Source: Sulfitobacter sp. BSw21498 | GTDB lineage: Bacteria; Pseudomonadota; Alphaproteobacteria; Rhodobacterales; Rhodobacteraceae | Assembly: GCF_006064855.1 (NCBI RefSeq) | Contig: NZ_CP040753.1 | Location: 2,232,001-2,296,000 of the forward strand | Direction: 5' to 3' | Length of the DNA stretch: 64,000 nucleotides | Part shown: positions 9,008 through 18,272 of the stretch, piece after piece | Position numbering within the stretch: the stretch's first letter is position 1 | Layout: every line of letters begins with the position of its first letter | Position numbers and translations under genes: made by a program | The notes under the pieces: model-generated | The model's input: the letters and a program-made list of their open reading frames with translations, nothing else | What the model was told of the DNA's origin: nothing | Databases searched by the model: none

Positions 9008-9919
9008 TCAATTCGATTTTGCCTTGCGTGCCTCGATGATCGACACATAGGCGTCATGGGTGATCGGATCGAAACCAAGGCTGTCCCCTGCGGCAACGCC
9101 ATAGGTACAGTCGGGGTCGATTTCATACAGGGTGTCCACCAATGTGGTCATCTTGTCTTTGACGTCCTGCGGCAGATCACTGCGCAAAACGACGGGGCCT
9201 TCGGGGATCGGCTTGGAGCGCCAGATTTCCACCAGATCGTTCATATCAACCAGCCCTGAATCCACCGCTTTGCGCAGCGCCCCCGAGTTATAGCCGTCTT
9301 CCCAGTTGCCCTGACCGTCGGCCCAGGTCACCCCTGCGTCGATGTCGCCATTGTTGACCGCAACGATTGTCTGCTCGTGACCGCCGGTGAATTTGACCTC
9401 ACCAAAGTAGTCACCGGACTCCATGGTGATCCCTTCGCCCATCTGCGGGATCTCGATCGACGGGATCAGATAGCCTGAGGTCGAGTTCGGATCGCCAAAG
9501 CCAAAAACCTTACCCTTGACGTCTTCGAGCTTGGTGATGCCGCTGTCGGCGCGGGCAAACCCGATGGAGTGGTAGCCATAAGACCCGTCCACGTTCATTT
9601 TCACCAGTACAGGCTCGACCGCTTCGGGGTCTTGCAGATAAACCGCCGCATAGCCCGAGGCACCCAGCCACGCCATGTCCAGCGTGCCGCCCAGCAGACC
9701 CTGAATAACGCCGTTATAGTCGGCAGGGGCGAAAATCTTGGTCGGCACACCCAAAGCATCTTCGGTCATGACGCGCATACATTCGTTAGAATTCATCCTG
9801 TCCTGAGCGTTCTCGCCGCCCAGAATACCGATGCGGAACTCGGAGATGGCTTCGGCCTGTGCAGCCGCACCCGTCGCAAGGGTTGTCGTCGCCAGAGCAG
9901 CAGCAAGTAATTTGTTCAT
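9008..9919 (-). CDS. phnD: PhnD, periplasmic phosphonate-binding protein
   Basis: A 303-residue substrate-binding protein with a Sec signal peptide (MNKLLAAALATTTLATGAAA, cleavage before Q21). The mature part has the PhnD pattern FRIGILGGENAQDR, the Tyr-rich GYHSIGFARADSG and DPNSTSGYLIPS loops, and a C-terminal VSIIEARK. It delivers phosphonates to the PhnE permeases from the periplasm. The gene sits between phnC and phnE with 70-bp gaps on each side. Confidence 0.94.
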   Translation of the reverse strand: MNKLLAAALATTTLATGAAAQAEAISEFRIGILGGENAQDRMNSNECMRVMTEDALGVPTKIFAPADYNGVIQGLLGGTLDMAWLGASGYAAVYLQDPEAVEPVLVKMNVDGSYGYHSIGFARADSGITKLEDVKGKVFGFGDPNSTSGYLIPSIEIPQMGEGITMESGDYFGEVKFTGGHEQTIVAVNNGDIDAGVTWADGQGNWEDGYNSGALRKAVDSGLVDMNDLVEIWRSKPIPEGPVVLRSDLPQDVKDKMTTLVDTLYEIDPDCTYGVAAGDSLGFDPITHDAYVSIIEARKAKSN

Positions 9920-9989
9920 CGGTCGTCTCTCTTCTTTTGTAGATAGGCCCCCAAAGATCGGAGGCAGGGGTGATAGAAAAAACTGGGGG

Positions 9990-10797
9990 CTATAGCGCCG
10001 CCACTACCTTGGGGCGGGGCTCAAGCGTTTCGATCTGGGTCGATGTCGTTGCCTCGGAAAAACTGGCATCGGCACCGTAAATGTCGCGTGCCACACCGGT
10101 GGTCAGCTGCGCAGGCGTGCCGTCAAACACGATCCGTCCCTGCCGCATGCCGATGACGCGGTCGCAATAGCGGCGGGCTGTATCCAGCGTGTGCAGGTTC
10201 GCGATGACCATGCGCCCGTCTTGTTCGTGGATGTCGCGCAGCGCCTGCATAACCAGCTGCGCATTCATCGGATCAAGCGAGGCGATGGGTTCATCCGCGA
10301 GGATAATCGTCGGGTCCTGCATAAGCGCGCGCAATGGCGACCCGTTGCTGCTGCCCGCCCGATAGGGCCTCGGCACGTTTGGGCGCGTGTTCAGCGATGC
10401 CCAGACGATCAAGGATATCAATTGCGCGGACAATGTCGTCTTGGGGAAAAATGTTGAACATCGTCGACAGTGTAGACCGGCGGTTCAACGTGCCGTGCAG
10501 CACGTTCGACACCACATCCAGCCGCGGCACCAGATTGAACTGCTGAAAGATCATTGCGCAGTGGGATTGCCAGTCACGCTTCTCTGATCCGCGCAGCTTG
10601 GTGATATCACGCCCGTTCACCAGTATCTCGCCCGAGCTGGCGGGGGTCAGACAGTTCATCATCCGCAGCAGCGTCGATTTACCGGCACCGGAACTGCCGA
10701 TGATCCCGATCATCATCGGGCGGTCGACGGAAAAGCTCGCTGCGTGAACGGCTGTATTCGCGCCAAATGTTTTCGTAACGGCTTGAAGCTGAAGCAT
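9990..10797 (-). pseudogene. phnC: phnC, phosphonate transport ATPase, split by a 2-base contraction
   Basis: Translation from the ATG at 10797 gives a normal PhnC with Walker [10 protein letters not shown] (residues 34-42), Q-loop IFQQFNLVP and signature [14 protein letters not shown]. It then leaves frame at about residue 157 and stops at 10291. The rest of PhnC ([19 protein letters not shown]... to the C-terminus) continues in another frame to 9990. Adding one GC unit to the GCGCGCGC run at 10325-10332 restores an unbroken 269-residue PhnC reading AIARALMQDP. As written, the product lacks Walker B. This is either a recent mutation, a slippage switch, or a sequencing error; the intact remainder argues against old decay. 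Confidence 0.88.
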
Positions 10798-10854
10798 TCG
10801 GTTCCCCTTTTTTCGGGAAACCTACGACTGCATTAAGTCACATTCATTTCAGCT

Positions 10855-10874
10855 ATGTTAAAGTTTCGCGACAG
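10855..10874 (-). promoter_or_regulatory. Candidate Pho box upstream of phnC
   Basis: Read on the minus strand the site is CTGTCGCGAAACTTTAACAT: two 7-base half-sites (CTGTCGC, CTTTAAC) in 11-base phase, followed at the same spacing by a weaker CTGAAAT. This matches the alphaproteobacterial PhoB pattern CTGTCAT-N4-CTGTCAT with several mismatches. It ends 58 bases before the phnC ATG, a suitable place for activation of the phnCDEE operon under phosphate limitation. Confidence 0.5.
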
Positions 10875-10896
10875 CGCAACCCTTTGCGATCAGACC

Positions 10897-11346
10897 CTAT
10901 TTCAGCCCCGTAGAGCCGAATCCGCCACCGCCTCGTGTCGTATCCGACAAGGCGTCCACCTCGACACAGTCGTATTGCTGGACTTGCGCAATAACAGCCT
11001 GGGCAATGCGGTCGCCGTGTCGCATGACGAAAGGCGCATCCCCCACATAGTACAGCCCGACCATCACCACGCCGCGATAGTCCTCGTCCACGGTCCCTGG
11101 CGCGTTGGGGATTAAAAACCCGTGCTTCAATGCAAGACCGGACCGCGGCCTGATCTGCATCTCGGTCCCGCGGGGCAGCTCCACCGAGAACCCGATCGAA
11201 ATCAGGCTGATCTGCCATTTGACAAAAGTTAATGGCCCATCCGGCAGGAATGCACGCAGGTCCATCCCCGCCGCTCCCGCCGTGGCATAAGCCGGAAGCG
11301 GCAGGTCATCATTTCCGCTGACACGTTTGAATTTGATCTCGGCCAT
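10897..11346 (-). CDS. dut: dUTP diphosphatase (dUTPase)
   Basis: A 149-residue trimeric dUTPase starting MAEIKFKRV; the open frame continues upstream but lacks family similarity there. The conserved motifs are present: AGMDLRA (motif 1), RPRSGLALKHG (2), PGTVDEDYRG with the catalytic Asp (3), RIAQAVIAQV (4) and the C-terminal P-loop-like GGGGFGSTG (5). The usual PTG before motif 2 reads ISIG here. The enzyme hydrolyses dUTP to dUMP and pyrophosphate. It lies 70 bases downstream of coaBC, probably in one operon; dut-coaBC adjacency is common in bacteria. Confidence 0.95.
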   Translation of the reverse strand: MAEIKFKRVSGNDDLPLPAYATAGAAGMDLRAFLPDGPLTFVKWQISLISIGFSVELPRGTEMQIRPRSGLALKHGFLIPNAPGTVDEDYRGVVMVGLYYVGDAPFVMRHGDRIAQAVIAQVQQYDCVEVDALSDTTRGGGGFGSTGLK

Positions 11347-11416
11347 CACTCGCTCCGCTACGCCCGCTCGGGCGTTTTCCAAATGGTTCAAAATCCTCGC
11401 CGAAGGCAAGAAACCC

Positions 11417-12610
11417 CTAGCCCAAGGCCTGCGCGATCCGTGCGGCCAACTGCTGCGCCACCTGATCCTTGCCCATGCGCGGCCAGCTTTCGGCGCCCGC
11501 GTCCGAAATCAGGGTCACGGCGTTTTCTGCCCCGCCCATAATCCCCGTCGCTGGCGACACATCATTGGCAACAATCCAGTCACAGCCTTTGCGCAAACGT
11601 TTTGCGGTGGCATTTTCCACCACATCATTGGTCTCGGCGGCAAAGCCCACGACCAGTTGCGGACGCCTTGCGCCTGCTGCGCTGACAGCCTTCAGAATGT
11701 CGGGGTTTTCCGCAAAGCTCAGCACCGGCAAGCCGTCTTTCGACTTTTTCAACTTTCGGTCGCTGGCATTGGCCATACGCCAATCGGCCACAGCTGCCGC
11801 AAACACGCCTGCGTCCACGGGCAATGCCGCCTCTACCGCCTCTTGCATCTGCTGTGCCGTTTCCACCCGGATCACCTCTACCCCGTCGGGGGGGGGCACA
11901 TCGGCGGGACCGGTGACAAAGATCACATGTGCCCCCAAAGCAGCCAGCGCGCGGGCAATCGCCGTGCCCTGCGCCCCCGACGACCGGTTCGCGATATAGC
12001 GCACAGGATCAATCGGTTCATGCGTCGGGCCAGAGGTCACCAGAATACGCCGGCCCTTCAGCGGGCCATCCGCCAGCTTCGCCTCTATCGCCGCAACGAT
12101 CTCGAGCGGTTCGGACATACGGCCCGGGCCGAACTCCCCGCAGGCCATATCACCGTCGTTGGGTCCGACTACGCTGATGCCGTCGCCGCGCAAAACCGCG
12201 AGGTTGCGCTGCGTTGCAGGGTGATCCCACATGCGCACATTCATCGCCGGCGCGATCAACACCGGCGTATCCGTCGCCAACAGTAAGGTAGAGGCCAGAT
12301 CATTCGCTGCACCCGTCGTCATCTTGGCCATCAGATCAGCAGTGGCAGGGGCGACAACAACCAGATCAGCGACGCGGCTCAGTTGGATATGCCCCATCTC
12401 TGCCTCGTCACCCAAATCAAATAGGTCACGATACAGCTTTTGCCCCGCCAGTGCAGAGACCGACAAAGGCGTCACGAACTCTTCGCCCGCGCGGGTCAGC
12501 ACAGGTGTGACAACAGCACCGCGTTCGCGCAGACGGCGGATCAGATCAAGGGATTTAAAGGCAGCAATACCGCCCCCGATTATCAGCAGAATATGTTTTC
12601 CAGCCAGCAT
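11417..12610 (-). CDS. coaBC: CoaBC, phosphopantothenoylcysteine decarboxylase/synthetase
   Basis: A bifunctional coenzyme A enzyme of 397 residues from MLAGKHILLIIGGGIAAFK; an in-frame start 33 bases upstream is less likely. The N-terminal half is the FMN flavoprotein CoaC with the PAMNVRMW motif and catalytic Cys in DMACGE. The C-terminal half is CoaB, starting GRRILVTSGPTHEPIDPVR and including VTGPADVPPP and VGFAAET. It makes 4'-phosphopantetheine from 4'-phosphopantothenate and cysteine. Confidence 0.95.
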   Translation of the reverse strand: MLAGKHILLIIGGGIAAFKSLDLIRRLRERGAVVTPVLTRAGEEFVTPLSVSALAGQKLYRDLFDLGDEAEMGHIQLSRVADLVVVAPATADLMAKMTTGAANDLASTLLLATDTPVLIAPAMNVRMWDHPATQRNLAVLRGDGISVVGPNDGDMACGEFGPGRMSEPLEIVAAIEAKLADGPLKGRRILVTSGPTHEPIDPVRYIANRSSGAQGTAIARALAALGAHVIFVTGPADVPPPDGVEVIRVETAQQMQEAVEAALPVDAGVFAAAVADWRMANASDRKLKKSKDGLPVLSFAENPDILKAVSAAGARRPQLVVGFAAETNDVVENATAKRLRKGCDWIVANDVSPATGIMGGAENAVTLISDAGAESWPRMGKDQVAQQLAARIAQALG

Positions 12611-12729
12611 GATCGCCCCCATCGTCGGTGTTTGGCCAGACAATAGGGGGGCGGGTCATTTTGCGCCAGCCCGTTCCTGCGCAATGCGGCGCAGAATACA
12701 GGCCAGTGCAACCGGTACAGACCGCCGGA

Positions 12730-13608
12730 TCACATCAGGAAATGGCGCACCTCGGACGACTGCGTCTCAAGCGTCTTGCGCATCTTGCCAAAGGCAGCGG
12801 CCTCGAGCTGGCGCACACGCTCTTTCGACAGGCTCAGCTCTGCGCCAAGGCTTTCCAATGTGCGGGGCTGGTCACGCAATTTGCGTTCGCGCACGATAAA
12901 TTGCTCGCGCTCGTTCAGCGCCTGCATCGCCGAGAACAACCAATTGCGCAGCGTCAAAGTGTCGTGACTATCCTCGACCCGTTCGGCGGCTTGCGCGCTG
13001 TCATCGACCAGCGCATCGATCCATTCTCGGCCCTCGTCCTCGGCAGATTGCGTCGCGTTCAAGGAAAAGTCCGATCCCGACAGGCGGCCTTCCATCATTT
13101 CCACGTCATGCATCGGCACGCCAATCTCGGTAGAGATCATCTGCCGCAGTTGGTGGCGATCCAATGTCTCGCCCGCGGCCTGAGCTTCACGCTCCAATCG
13201 CGCTTGGACACGGCGCATGTTGAAAAACAGGGATTTTTGCGAGGACGTCGACCCGGTACGGACCATCGACCAATTGCGCATGACGTGGTCTTGAATGCTC
13301 GCCTTGATCCACCAAACAGCATAGGTGGAAAAGCGCACCCCGCGATCAGGATCAAACTTGTCGGCGGCTTTCATCAGGCCCAATCCGGCCTCTTGAACAA
13401 GATCATTCATCGATGCGCCATAGCGCTTGAATTTAGCCGCCATCGAAATAGCTAAGCGCATGTAGGCCGTGATCAGCCGGTGCAGCGCTTGCTCGTCGCG
13501 CTGGTCGCGCCAAGCATATGCGAGCCTCAGTTCTGTCTCCGCATCCAAAAGCTCTGCTTTCATTGCGGTGCGGGTCAAAGAAAAGTCACGTGATTGCGCC
13601 AGCGTCAT
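12730..13608 (-). CDS. rpoH: RpoH-type heat-shock/stress sigma factor
   Basis: A sigma-70 family factor of about 292 residues. Region 2 is complete (LITAYMRLAISMAAKFKRYG, then FDPDRGVRFSTYAVWWIKAS with the aromatic -10 contacts), and the RpoH box-like QKSLFFNMRR follows. Region 4 ends in LSLSKERVRQLEAAAFGKMR. Start choice: an ATG at 13617 has AGGG directly against it, whereas the ATG at 13608 has it nine bases away. Rhodobacterales usually carry two RpoH paralogues; this one looks like the divergent RpoH2 type, which is an inference. Confidence 0.9.
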   Translation of the reverse strand: MTLAQSRDFSLTRTAMKAELLDAETELRLAYAWRDQRDEQALHRLITAYMRLAISMAAKFKRYGASMNDLVQEAGLGLMKAADKFDPDRGVRFSTYAVWWIKASIQDHVMRNWSMVRTGSTSSQKSLFFNMRRVQARLEREAQAAGETLDRHQLRQMISTEIGVPMHDVEMMEGRLSGSDFSLNATQSAEDEGREWIDALVDDSAQAAERVEDSHDTLTLRNWLFSAMQALNEREQFIVRERKLRDQPRTLESLGAELSLSKERVRQLEAAAFGKMRKTLETQSSEVRHFLM

Positions 13609-13788
13609 GATGTCCATCCCTACAAACTAGGCACATGTCCTTGCGCCTTTTCATGTAAACGCGGAAAACCGCCAGTTGGTTCACGCGGATTCGAAAAAGA
13701 ATTGGCTTTTCACACGCCGCCCGCTTTGACTTTGGCGCAGCAACGCTAAATAAATCGCAAACCACCTTCGGCAAAAGGCGCTTTGATC

Positions 13789-14370
13789 ATGACAATTTGG
13801 CATTGGGTGCGCCACGGCCCGACTCACGAGAAAAACTTTGTCGGCTGGCGCGATGTCCCTGCCGATCTGTCCGATCACGCGTTGATCGCACGGCTGAACG
13901 CACATCTGCCACAGTCCTCGGTTTTGATCTCTTCCGATCTGATCCGCGCCTCTGCCACGGCCGATACGCTCGCCTCGGACAGCCGAATGCGCCTGCCGCA
14001 CGACCCTGACCTACGCGAGCTTGATTTCGGGCTGTGGGACGGCATGCACGCCCGCGATGTGTCACAAAGCCATCCGGAGCTCAGCCGCGCGTACTGGACC
14101 ACACCCGGCGATATTGCGGCCCCCGAAGGCGAAAGCTGGAACGACGCGGCCCGCCGCATCAACGCAGCCGTTGACCGGATCACCCAAGCCCACCCGAACA
14201 CGCACATCATCGCCGTGGCGCATTTCGGCGTGATATTGACCCAAGTCCAACGCGCGCTTGGCGTCGATGCCCATGCCGCAATGGCGCATAAGATCGACAA
14301 CCTCTCTGTCACTGATATTCACATCACGCCACGCGGCTGGGACATTGGCACCATCAACCATCAGGTCTGA
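13789..14370 (+). CDS. Histidine phosphatase family protein
   Basis: A 193-residue phosphoglycerate-mutase-fold phosphatase. The catalytic RHG motif is in WVRHGPTH (residues 6-13), the supporting Arg is in SSDLIRASATAD, the acidic residue is in LRELDFGLWDG and the second His is in VAHFGVI. The ATG at 13789 is preferred over a TTG six bases earlier. It resembles cobalamin/alpha-ribazole phosphatases, but no cobalamin gene is nearby, so the substrate is unassigned. It is divergent from rpoH. Confidence 0.85.
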   Translation: MTIWHWVRHGPTHEKNFVGWRDVPADLSDHALIARLNAHLPQSSVLISSDLIRASATADTLASDSRMRLPHDPDLRELDFGLWDGMHARDVSQSHPELSRAYWTTPGDIAAPEGESWNDAARRINAAVDRITQAHPNTHIIAVAHFGVILTQVQRALGVDAHAAMAHKIDNLSVTDIHITPRGWDIGTINHQV

Positions 14371-14493
14371 CGGTCACCCGCGCCCTGCTTCATTTTGCCA
14401 AATAAATTCAAATCCTCCGGTTTCCGCATCCGTTAACGTTTCTTAAACACCCCCGCCCTACCCCTGAAGGCATTAAAGGACAGCAGGGGAACA

Positions 14494-16008
14494 ATGGTCG
14501 CACGGGCATATACGGTCGCATTCCAAGGCATCGACGCGCGCATCGTCGAGGTGCAATGCGCGCTGTCCGCTGGAATGCCTGCATTTTCGATCGTGGGCCT
14601 GCCCGACAAAGCGGTGTCAGAAGCACGTGAAAGGGTGCGCGCCGCCCTTGGCGCGATGGCGATTGCCTTGCCCAGCAAACGGATCACAATCAACCTCAGC
14701 CCTGCCGACCTCCCCAAAGAGGGCAGCCATTTTGACCTGCCCATCGCGCTGGCGTTGTTGGGGGCGATCGATATCCTTCCGCAGGATGTGATCCAAAGCA
14801 CCGTGGCTTTAGGCGAACTGGCACTGGACGGCAGCCTGATCCCTGTGATCGGCGCGCTGCCCGCTGCGATGGCAGCTGCAGAAAACGGGCGCAGCCTGCT
14901 CTGCCCCGCCGCCTCCGGGGCCGAAGCCGCTTGGGTGGGCAATGCACAGGTGATCGCTGCTCCGAGCCTCGGCGCGGTCGTGCGTCACTTTACCGGACAG
15001 TCCCCCCTCCCCGCGGCCACGCCGGGCGAGGTGACACAAAGCCCCAGCCGTCACGACCTGCGCGATGTCAAAGGGCAGGAACGCGCCAAACGTGCGCTTG
15101 AAATCGCGGCGGCGGGGCGACATCATCTGATGTTCGTCGGCACCCCCGGATCGGGCAAATCCATGCTGGCGGCGCGGTTGCCCTCGATCCTGCCCCCGCT
15201 CACCCCACAAGAGGCGCTTAGCACCTCTATGATCCATTCGCTGGCGGGGCTGATGGACGATGGTGGCATCTCGCGCGTGCGGCCCTTTCGCGAACCGCAT
15301 CACACAGCGTCTATGGCGGCGATCATCGGCGGTGGCCGTCTCGCCAAACCCGGAGAGGTCAGTCTGGCGCATAATGGCGTGTTGTTTATGGACGAATTCC
15401 CTGAATTCCCCCGCACCGTACTTGAAACCCTGCGCCAACCGGTTGAGACGGGCGAGGTGATGATCGCCCGCGCCAATGCGCATGTGAAATACCCGTGCAA
15501 ATTCATGCTCGTGGCCGCAGCCAACCCCTGCAAATGCGGCTACCTCAGCGATCCGGCCCGCGCCTGCAGCAAAGCACCTGCCTGTGGCGAGGATTATATG
15601 AGCCGCGTGTCCGGCCCCCTACGCGACAGGTTTGATCTGCGGATTGATGTACCACCCGTGGGGTATACGGATCTGGAACTGCCCCCCAGCGCCGAAGGAT
15701 CGGCCGACGTGGCCCAGCGTGTACTTGCCGCGCGTTGTCGCCAGCACGACCGGTTTGCCGGACATCCCACCGCGACATTAAACGCCGATGCCGAAGGGGG
15801 TCTGCTCGAACAGATTGCCACACCTGACACAGAGGCCCGCGCACTGCTGTCGCGCGCGGCAGAGCGGTTTCACCTCTCCGCCCGAGGGTATCACAGGGTC
15901 TTGCGCGTCGCGCGCACCATCGCGGATCTAGAAGGTGCTACCGATGTGCGCAAACCGCATCTTGCCGAAGCGCTCAGTTTTCGTCTGCCGTCGATGTCAC
16001 TTTCTTGA
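14494..16008 (+). CDS. comM: ComM/YifB family Mg-chelatase-like AAA+ helicase
   Basis: A 504-residue protein with the N-terminal ChlI-like domain (MVARAYTVAFQGIDARIVEV), Walker A GTPGSGKSM near residues 216-224, Walker B VLFMDEFPEF, a cysteine-rich CKCGYLSD...CSKAPACGE insertion and the C-terminal ChlI domain. ComM promotes branch migration during natural transformation in other bacteria. Upstream at 14433-14446 is TTAA-N6-TTAA, one base short of a CtrA box. The 3' end overlaps the convergent hydrolase gene by 35 bases. Confidence 0.94.
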   Translation: MVARAYTVAFQGIDARIVEVQCALSAGMPAFSIVGLPDKAVSEARERVRAALGAMAIALPSKRITINLSPADLPKEGSHFDLPIALALLGAIDILPQDVIQSTVALGELALDGSLIPVIGALPAAMAAAENGRSLLCPAASGAEAAWVGNAQVIAAPSLGAVVRHFTGQSPLPAATPGEVTQSPSRHDLRDVKGQERAKRALEIAAAGRHHLMFVGTPGSGKSMLAARLPSILPPLTPQEALSTSMIHSLAGLMDDGGISRVRPFREPHHTASMAAIIGGGRLAKPGEVSLAHNGVLFMDEFPEFPRTVLETLRQPVETGEVMIARANAHVKYPCKFMLVAAANPCKCGYLSDPARACSKAPACGEDYMSRVSGPLRDRFDLRIDVPPVGYTDLELPPSAEGSADVAQRVLAARCRQHDRFAGHPTATLNADAEGGLLEQIATPDTEARALLSRAAERFHLSARGYHRVLRVARTIADLEGATDVRKPHLAEALSFRLPSMSLS

Positions 16009-16891
16009 TCCACTGTGCCAGCGCATCCAGCGTGTCCCGCGCCTCTGGCAGAGCGTTGTGAAAAATCGGCCAGACATGGGGAAGATCATGTTCTTCAACC
16101 AACGTCACGTGAACCGATTGATCCTGTAGATACGTCGACATGCGTCGCGCGTCATCACGCAGGATTTCGGTCGAGCCGACTGTGATCCAGACTGGCGGCG
16201 CACCGCGATAATCAGCGCGCAGCGGGCTGACGGCAGGGTCGCTCGGGTTTGCCCCCGCCAGATACATCTCTGCCATAAGACCGGCCTGCGCCGCCGGCAA
16301 AACGGCCTCTCGCGCCGCGTTCTCGCGAAAGCTGGCCCCCTCGTGCAGGAAATCGGTCAATGGTGAAAAAGCAAACAGCGCACGCGGCAAGGGACCTGCG
16401 TCAGCGCACAAACGGCTCAGCAGATTGAACGCCAGCGCGCCCCCCGCGCTGTCGCCACCGAGGATGATGTTGTGCGCAGCCACGCCGCTGTCCAGCACCG
16501 CCTGATAGGCCGCGGCGACATCTTCGATCGCGGCGGGGAATGCTGCTTCGGGGGCAAGACGATAATAGGGCAGCACCGCCGCCGCGCCAAGTCGCTGCGC
16601 CAATGCGCCCAGCATGGCACTGTGGGTATCGGGGCTGCCGAAGACAAAACCACCGCCATGGATGTAAAAGAGGACCAGATCTGATCGCGTCTGTGCCGGG
16701 GATACCCGCAGAACCTCGCCCGCGCCGGTCAAACGGCTGCGCGTGATCTGCGTGCCGCGCGGCGCCCGAAACAGCAGCCGCGCGGTTCTGGCGAAATCAC
16801 GCCGGATCTTGTGAACGTCGCGCGTCCGCGCCAGCTTGCGCTTCTCTACCAAACGCAAATAGCTGTTCAGCAGAGGGCGCAGCAGGCTCAT
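15974..16891 (-). CDS. Alpha/beta hydrolase of the hormone-sensitive-lipase (HGGG) family
   Basis: A 305-residue esterase. The oxyanion-hole motif [10 protein letters not shown] is near residues 73-82, the nucleophile is in [10 protein letters not shown], the acid lies in the [21 protein letters not shown] part, and the catalytic His is in [10 protein letters not shown]. Substrates are probably short-chain esters; the physiological one is unknown. It overlaps the end of gshB by four bases (ATGA) and is therefore co-transcribed with it. Confidence 0.88.
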   Translation of the reverse strand: MSLLRPLLNSYLRLVEKRKLARTRDVHKIRRDFARTARLLFRAPRGTQITRSRLTGAGEVLRVSPAQTRSDLVLFYIHGGGFVFGSPDTHSAMLGALAQRLGAAAVLPYYRLAPEAAFPAAIEDVAAAYQAVLDSGVAAHNIILGGDSAGGALAFNLLSRLCADAGPLPRALFAFSPLTDFLHEGASFRENAAREAVLPAAQAGLMAEMYLAGANPSDPAVSPLRADYRGAPPVWITVGSTEILRDDARRMSTYLQDQSVHVTLVEEHDLPHVWPIFHNALPEARDTLDALAQWIKKVTSTADEN

Positions 16892-17823
16892 GCGCGTTTG
16901 CGCTCGATTGCTTCCCAGATTTTACCGGCGATGTTGGTGCCGTCGAACCGTTCAAGCTCTTGGATACCGGTGGGGGAGGTCACGTTGATCTCTGTCAGAT
17001 AGTCACCGATCACATCGATGCCGACAAAAATCTGACCCTTTTCACGCAGCAACGGCCCGATTGCGGCACAGATTTCCAGGTCGCGCTCTGTCAGGCCCAC
17101 CTTTTCAGGACGGCCCCCGACATGCATGTTTGACCGTGTTTCACCCTCTGCCGGGACACGGTTGATCGCACCGACGGGTTCACCATCGACGAGGATCACA
17201 CGTTTATCGCCCTTGGACACGGCGGGCAGGAATTTCTGCACAATCAACGGCTCGCGCGAGAAACCGCTGAACAGTTCATGCAGTGAGCTCAGATTTCGGT
17301 CATTCGCATCCAAACGGAAGACACCCGCACCGCCATTGCCATACAGCGGCTTGAGGATGACGTCTTTGTGCTTGGCTTTGAACGCTTTGATCGTGTCCAG
17401 ATCGCGGGCAATGGTCGTGGGCGGGGTGAGCTGCGGGAAATCCAGCACCATTAGTTTTTCGGGATAGTTGCGCACCCAGAACGGGTCATTCACCACCAGC
17501 GTTGTGTCTTTGAGACGGTCCAGCAAATGCGTAGAGGTGATGTAGTGCATGTCGAAGGGCGGGTCTTGGCGCAGCCAGACCACGTCGAAATCTGCCAGAT
17601 CGACTTCGCGCTCGGGACCCAGCGTGGCATGGTCACCTTGCACACGCTGTACAGTCAGGTCATGGCCCCGCGCCGTGATGCGCCCCTCTTGATAGGCGAG
17701 ATGGTCGGGGGTGTAGTAGAAAAGCGTATGCCCGCGGGCCTGCGCCTCCTCTGCGAGACGAAAGCTGCTGTCCGCGTTAATGTTCACGTCCCCGATCGGG
17801 TCCATCTGAAAGGCGATTTTCAT
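16888..17823 (-). CDS. gshB: Glutathione synthetase
   Basis: A 311-residue ATP-grasp enzyme starting [19 protein letters not shown], the conserved GshB N-terminus. The ATP-binding segment [14 protein letters not shown] and the metal/product region [21 protein letters not shown] are intact. It joins gamma-glutamylcysteine and glycine to form glutathione in the cytoplasm. It lies downstream of yraN and rsmI and is coupled to the hydrolase gene behind it. Confidence 0.96.
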   Translation of the reverse strand: MKIAFQMDPIGDVNINADSSFRLAEEAQARGHTLFYYTPDHLAYQEGRITARGHDLTVQRVQGDHATLGPEREVDLADFDVVWLRQDPPFDMHYITSTHLLDRLKDTTLVVNDPFWVRNYPEKLMVLDFPQLTPPTTIARDLDTIKAFKAKHKDVILKPLYGNGGAGVFRLDANDRNLSSLHELFSGFSREPLIVQKFLPAVSKGDKRVILVDGEPVGAINRVPAEGETRSNMHVGGRPEKVGLTERDLEICAAIGPLLREKGQIFVGIDVIGDYLTEINVTSPTGIQELERFDGTNIAGKIWEAIERKRA

Positions 17824-17881
17824 AAGGGGTCTCCCTGTTGTTCCTCTTTAGATGGAGCAGCAGGGCGTGGGGTGCAATGGG

Positions 17882-18271
17882 TCAGTCGTGCCCGAAGGCG
17901 TTTTCAAGGATGCGCAGGTCACCGGTTTGATCGACCAAAGCCACGTCGAACCGTACGTCCGTCAGCGCGCCTTTGGGTTCGCCGCCGATGAATTCTTCGG
18001 CAGAGCGATAGATACGGCGCATCTGTTTCCGGTTCAAACGCTGTAGGGCGCTGTCATGGCTTTTGCTTTTCTTGACCTCGACAAAGATGATCCCGTCGCC
18101 GTCGCGCAGGATCAGATCAATTTCACCCGCCTTACCGCGCCAGCGTTCGTGGGCCAGTGCAAAACCGCGCCGACGATAATCCTGCGCGACCTGAAGCTCG
18201 GCCGCGCGGCCCGCGTGATAGGACACCGCCCCTTGAACAGATTTCGCCAGTGTCGCCAATGTTTTGGTCAT
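17882..18271 (-). CDS. YraN family endonuclease-like protein (UPF0102)
   Basis: A 129-residue protein with the restriction-endonuclease-like core of YraN: a leading GRAAELQVAQDYRRRGF helix, then GEIDLILRDGD and FVEVKKSKS, which form the D...E-x-K nuclease-type motif. The ATG at 18271 is used because the upstream extension overlaps rsmI and is not family-like. It follows rsmI by one base, the widespread rsmI-yraN pair. Biochemical function is not established. Confidence 0.9.
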   Translation of the reverse strand: MTKTLATLAKSVQGAVSYHAGRAAELQVAQDYRRRGFALAHERWRGKAGEIDLILRDGDGIIFVEVKKSKSHDSALQRLNRKQMRRIYRSAEEFIGGEPKGALTDVRFDVALVDQTGDLRILENAFGHD

Positions 18272-18272
18272 C

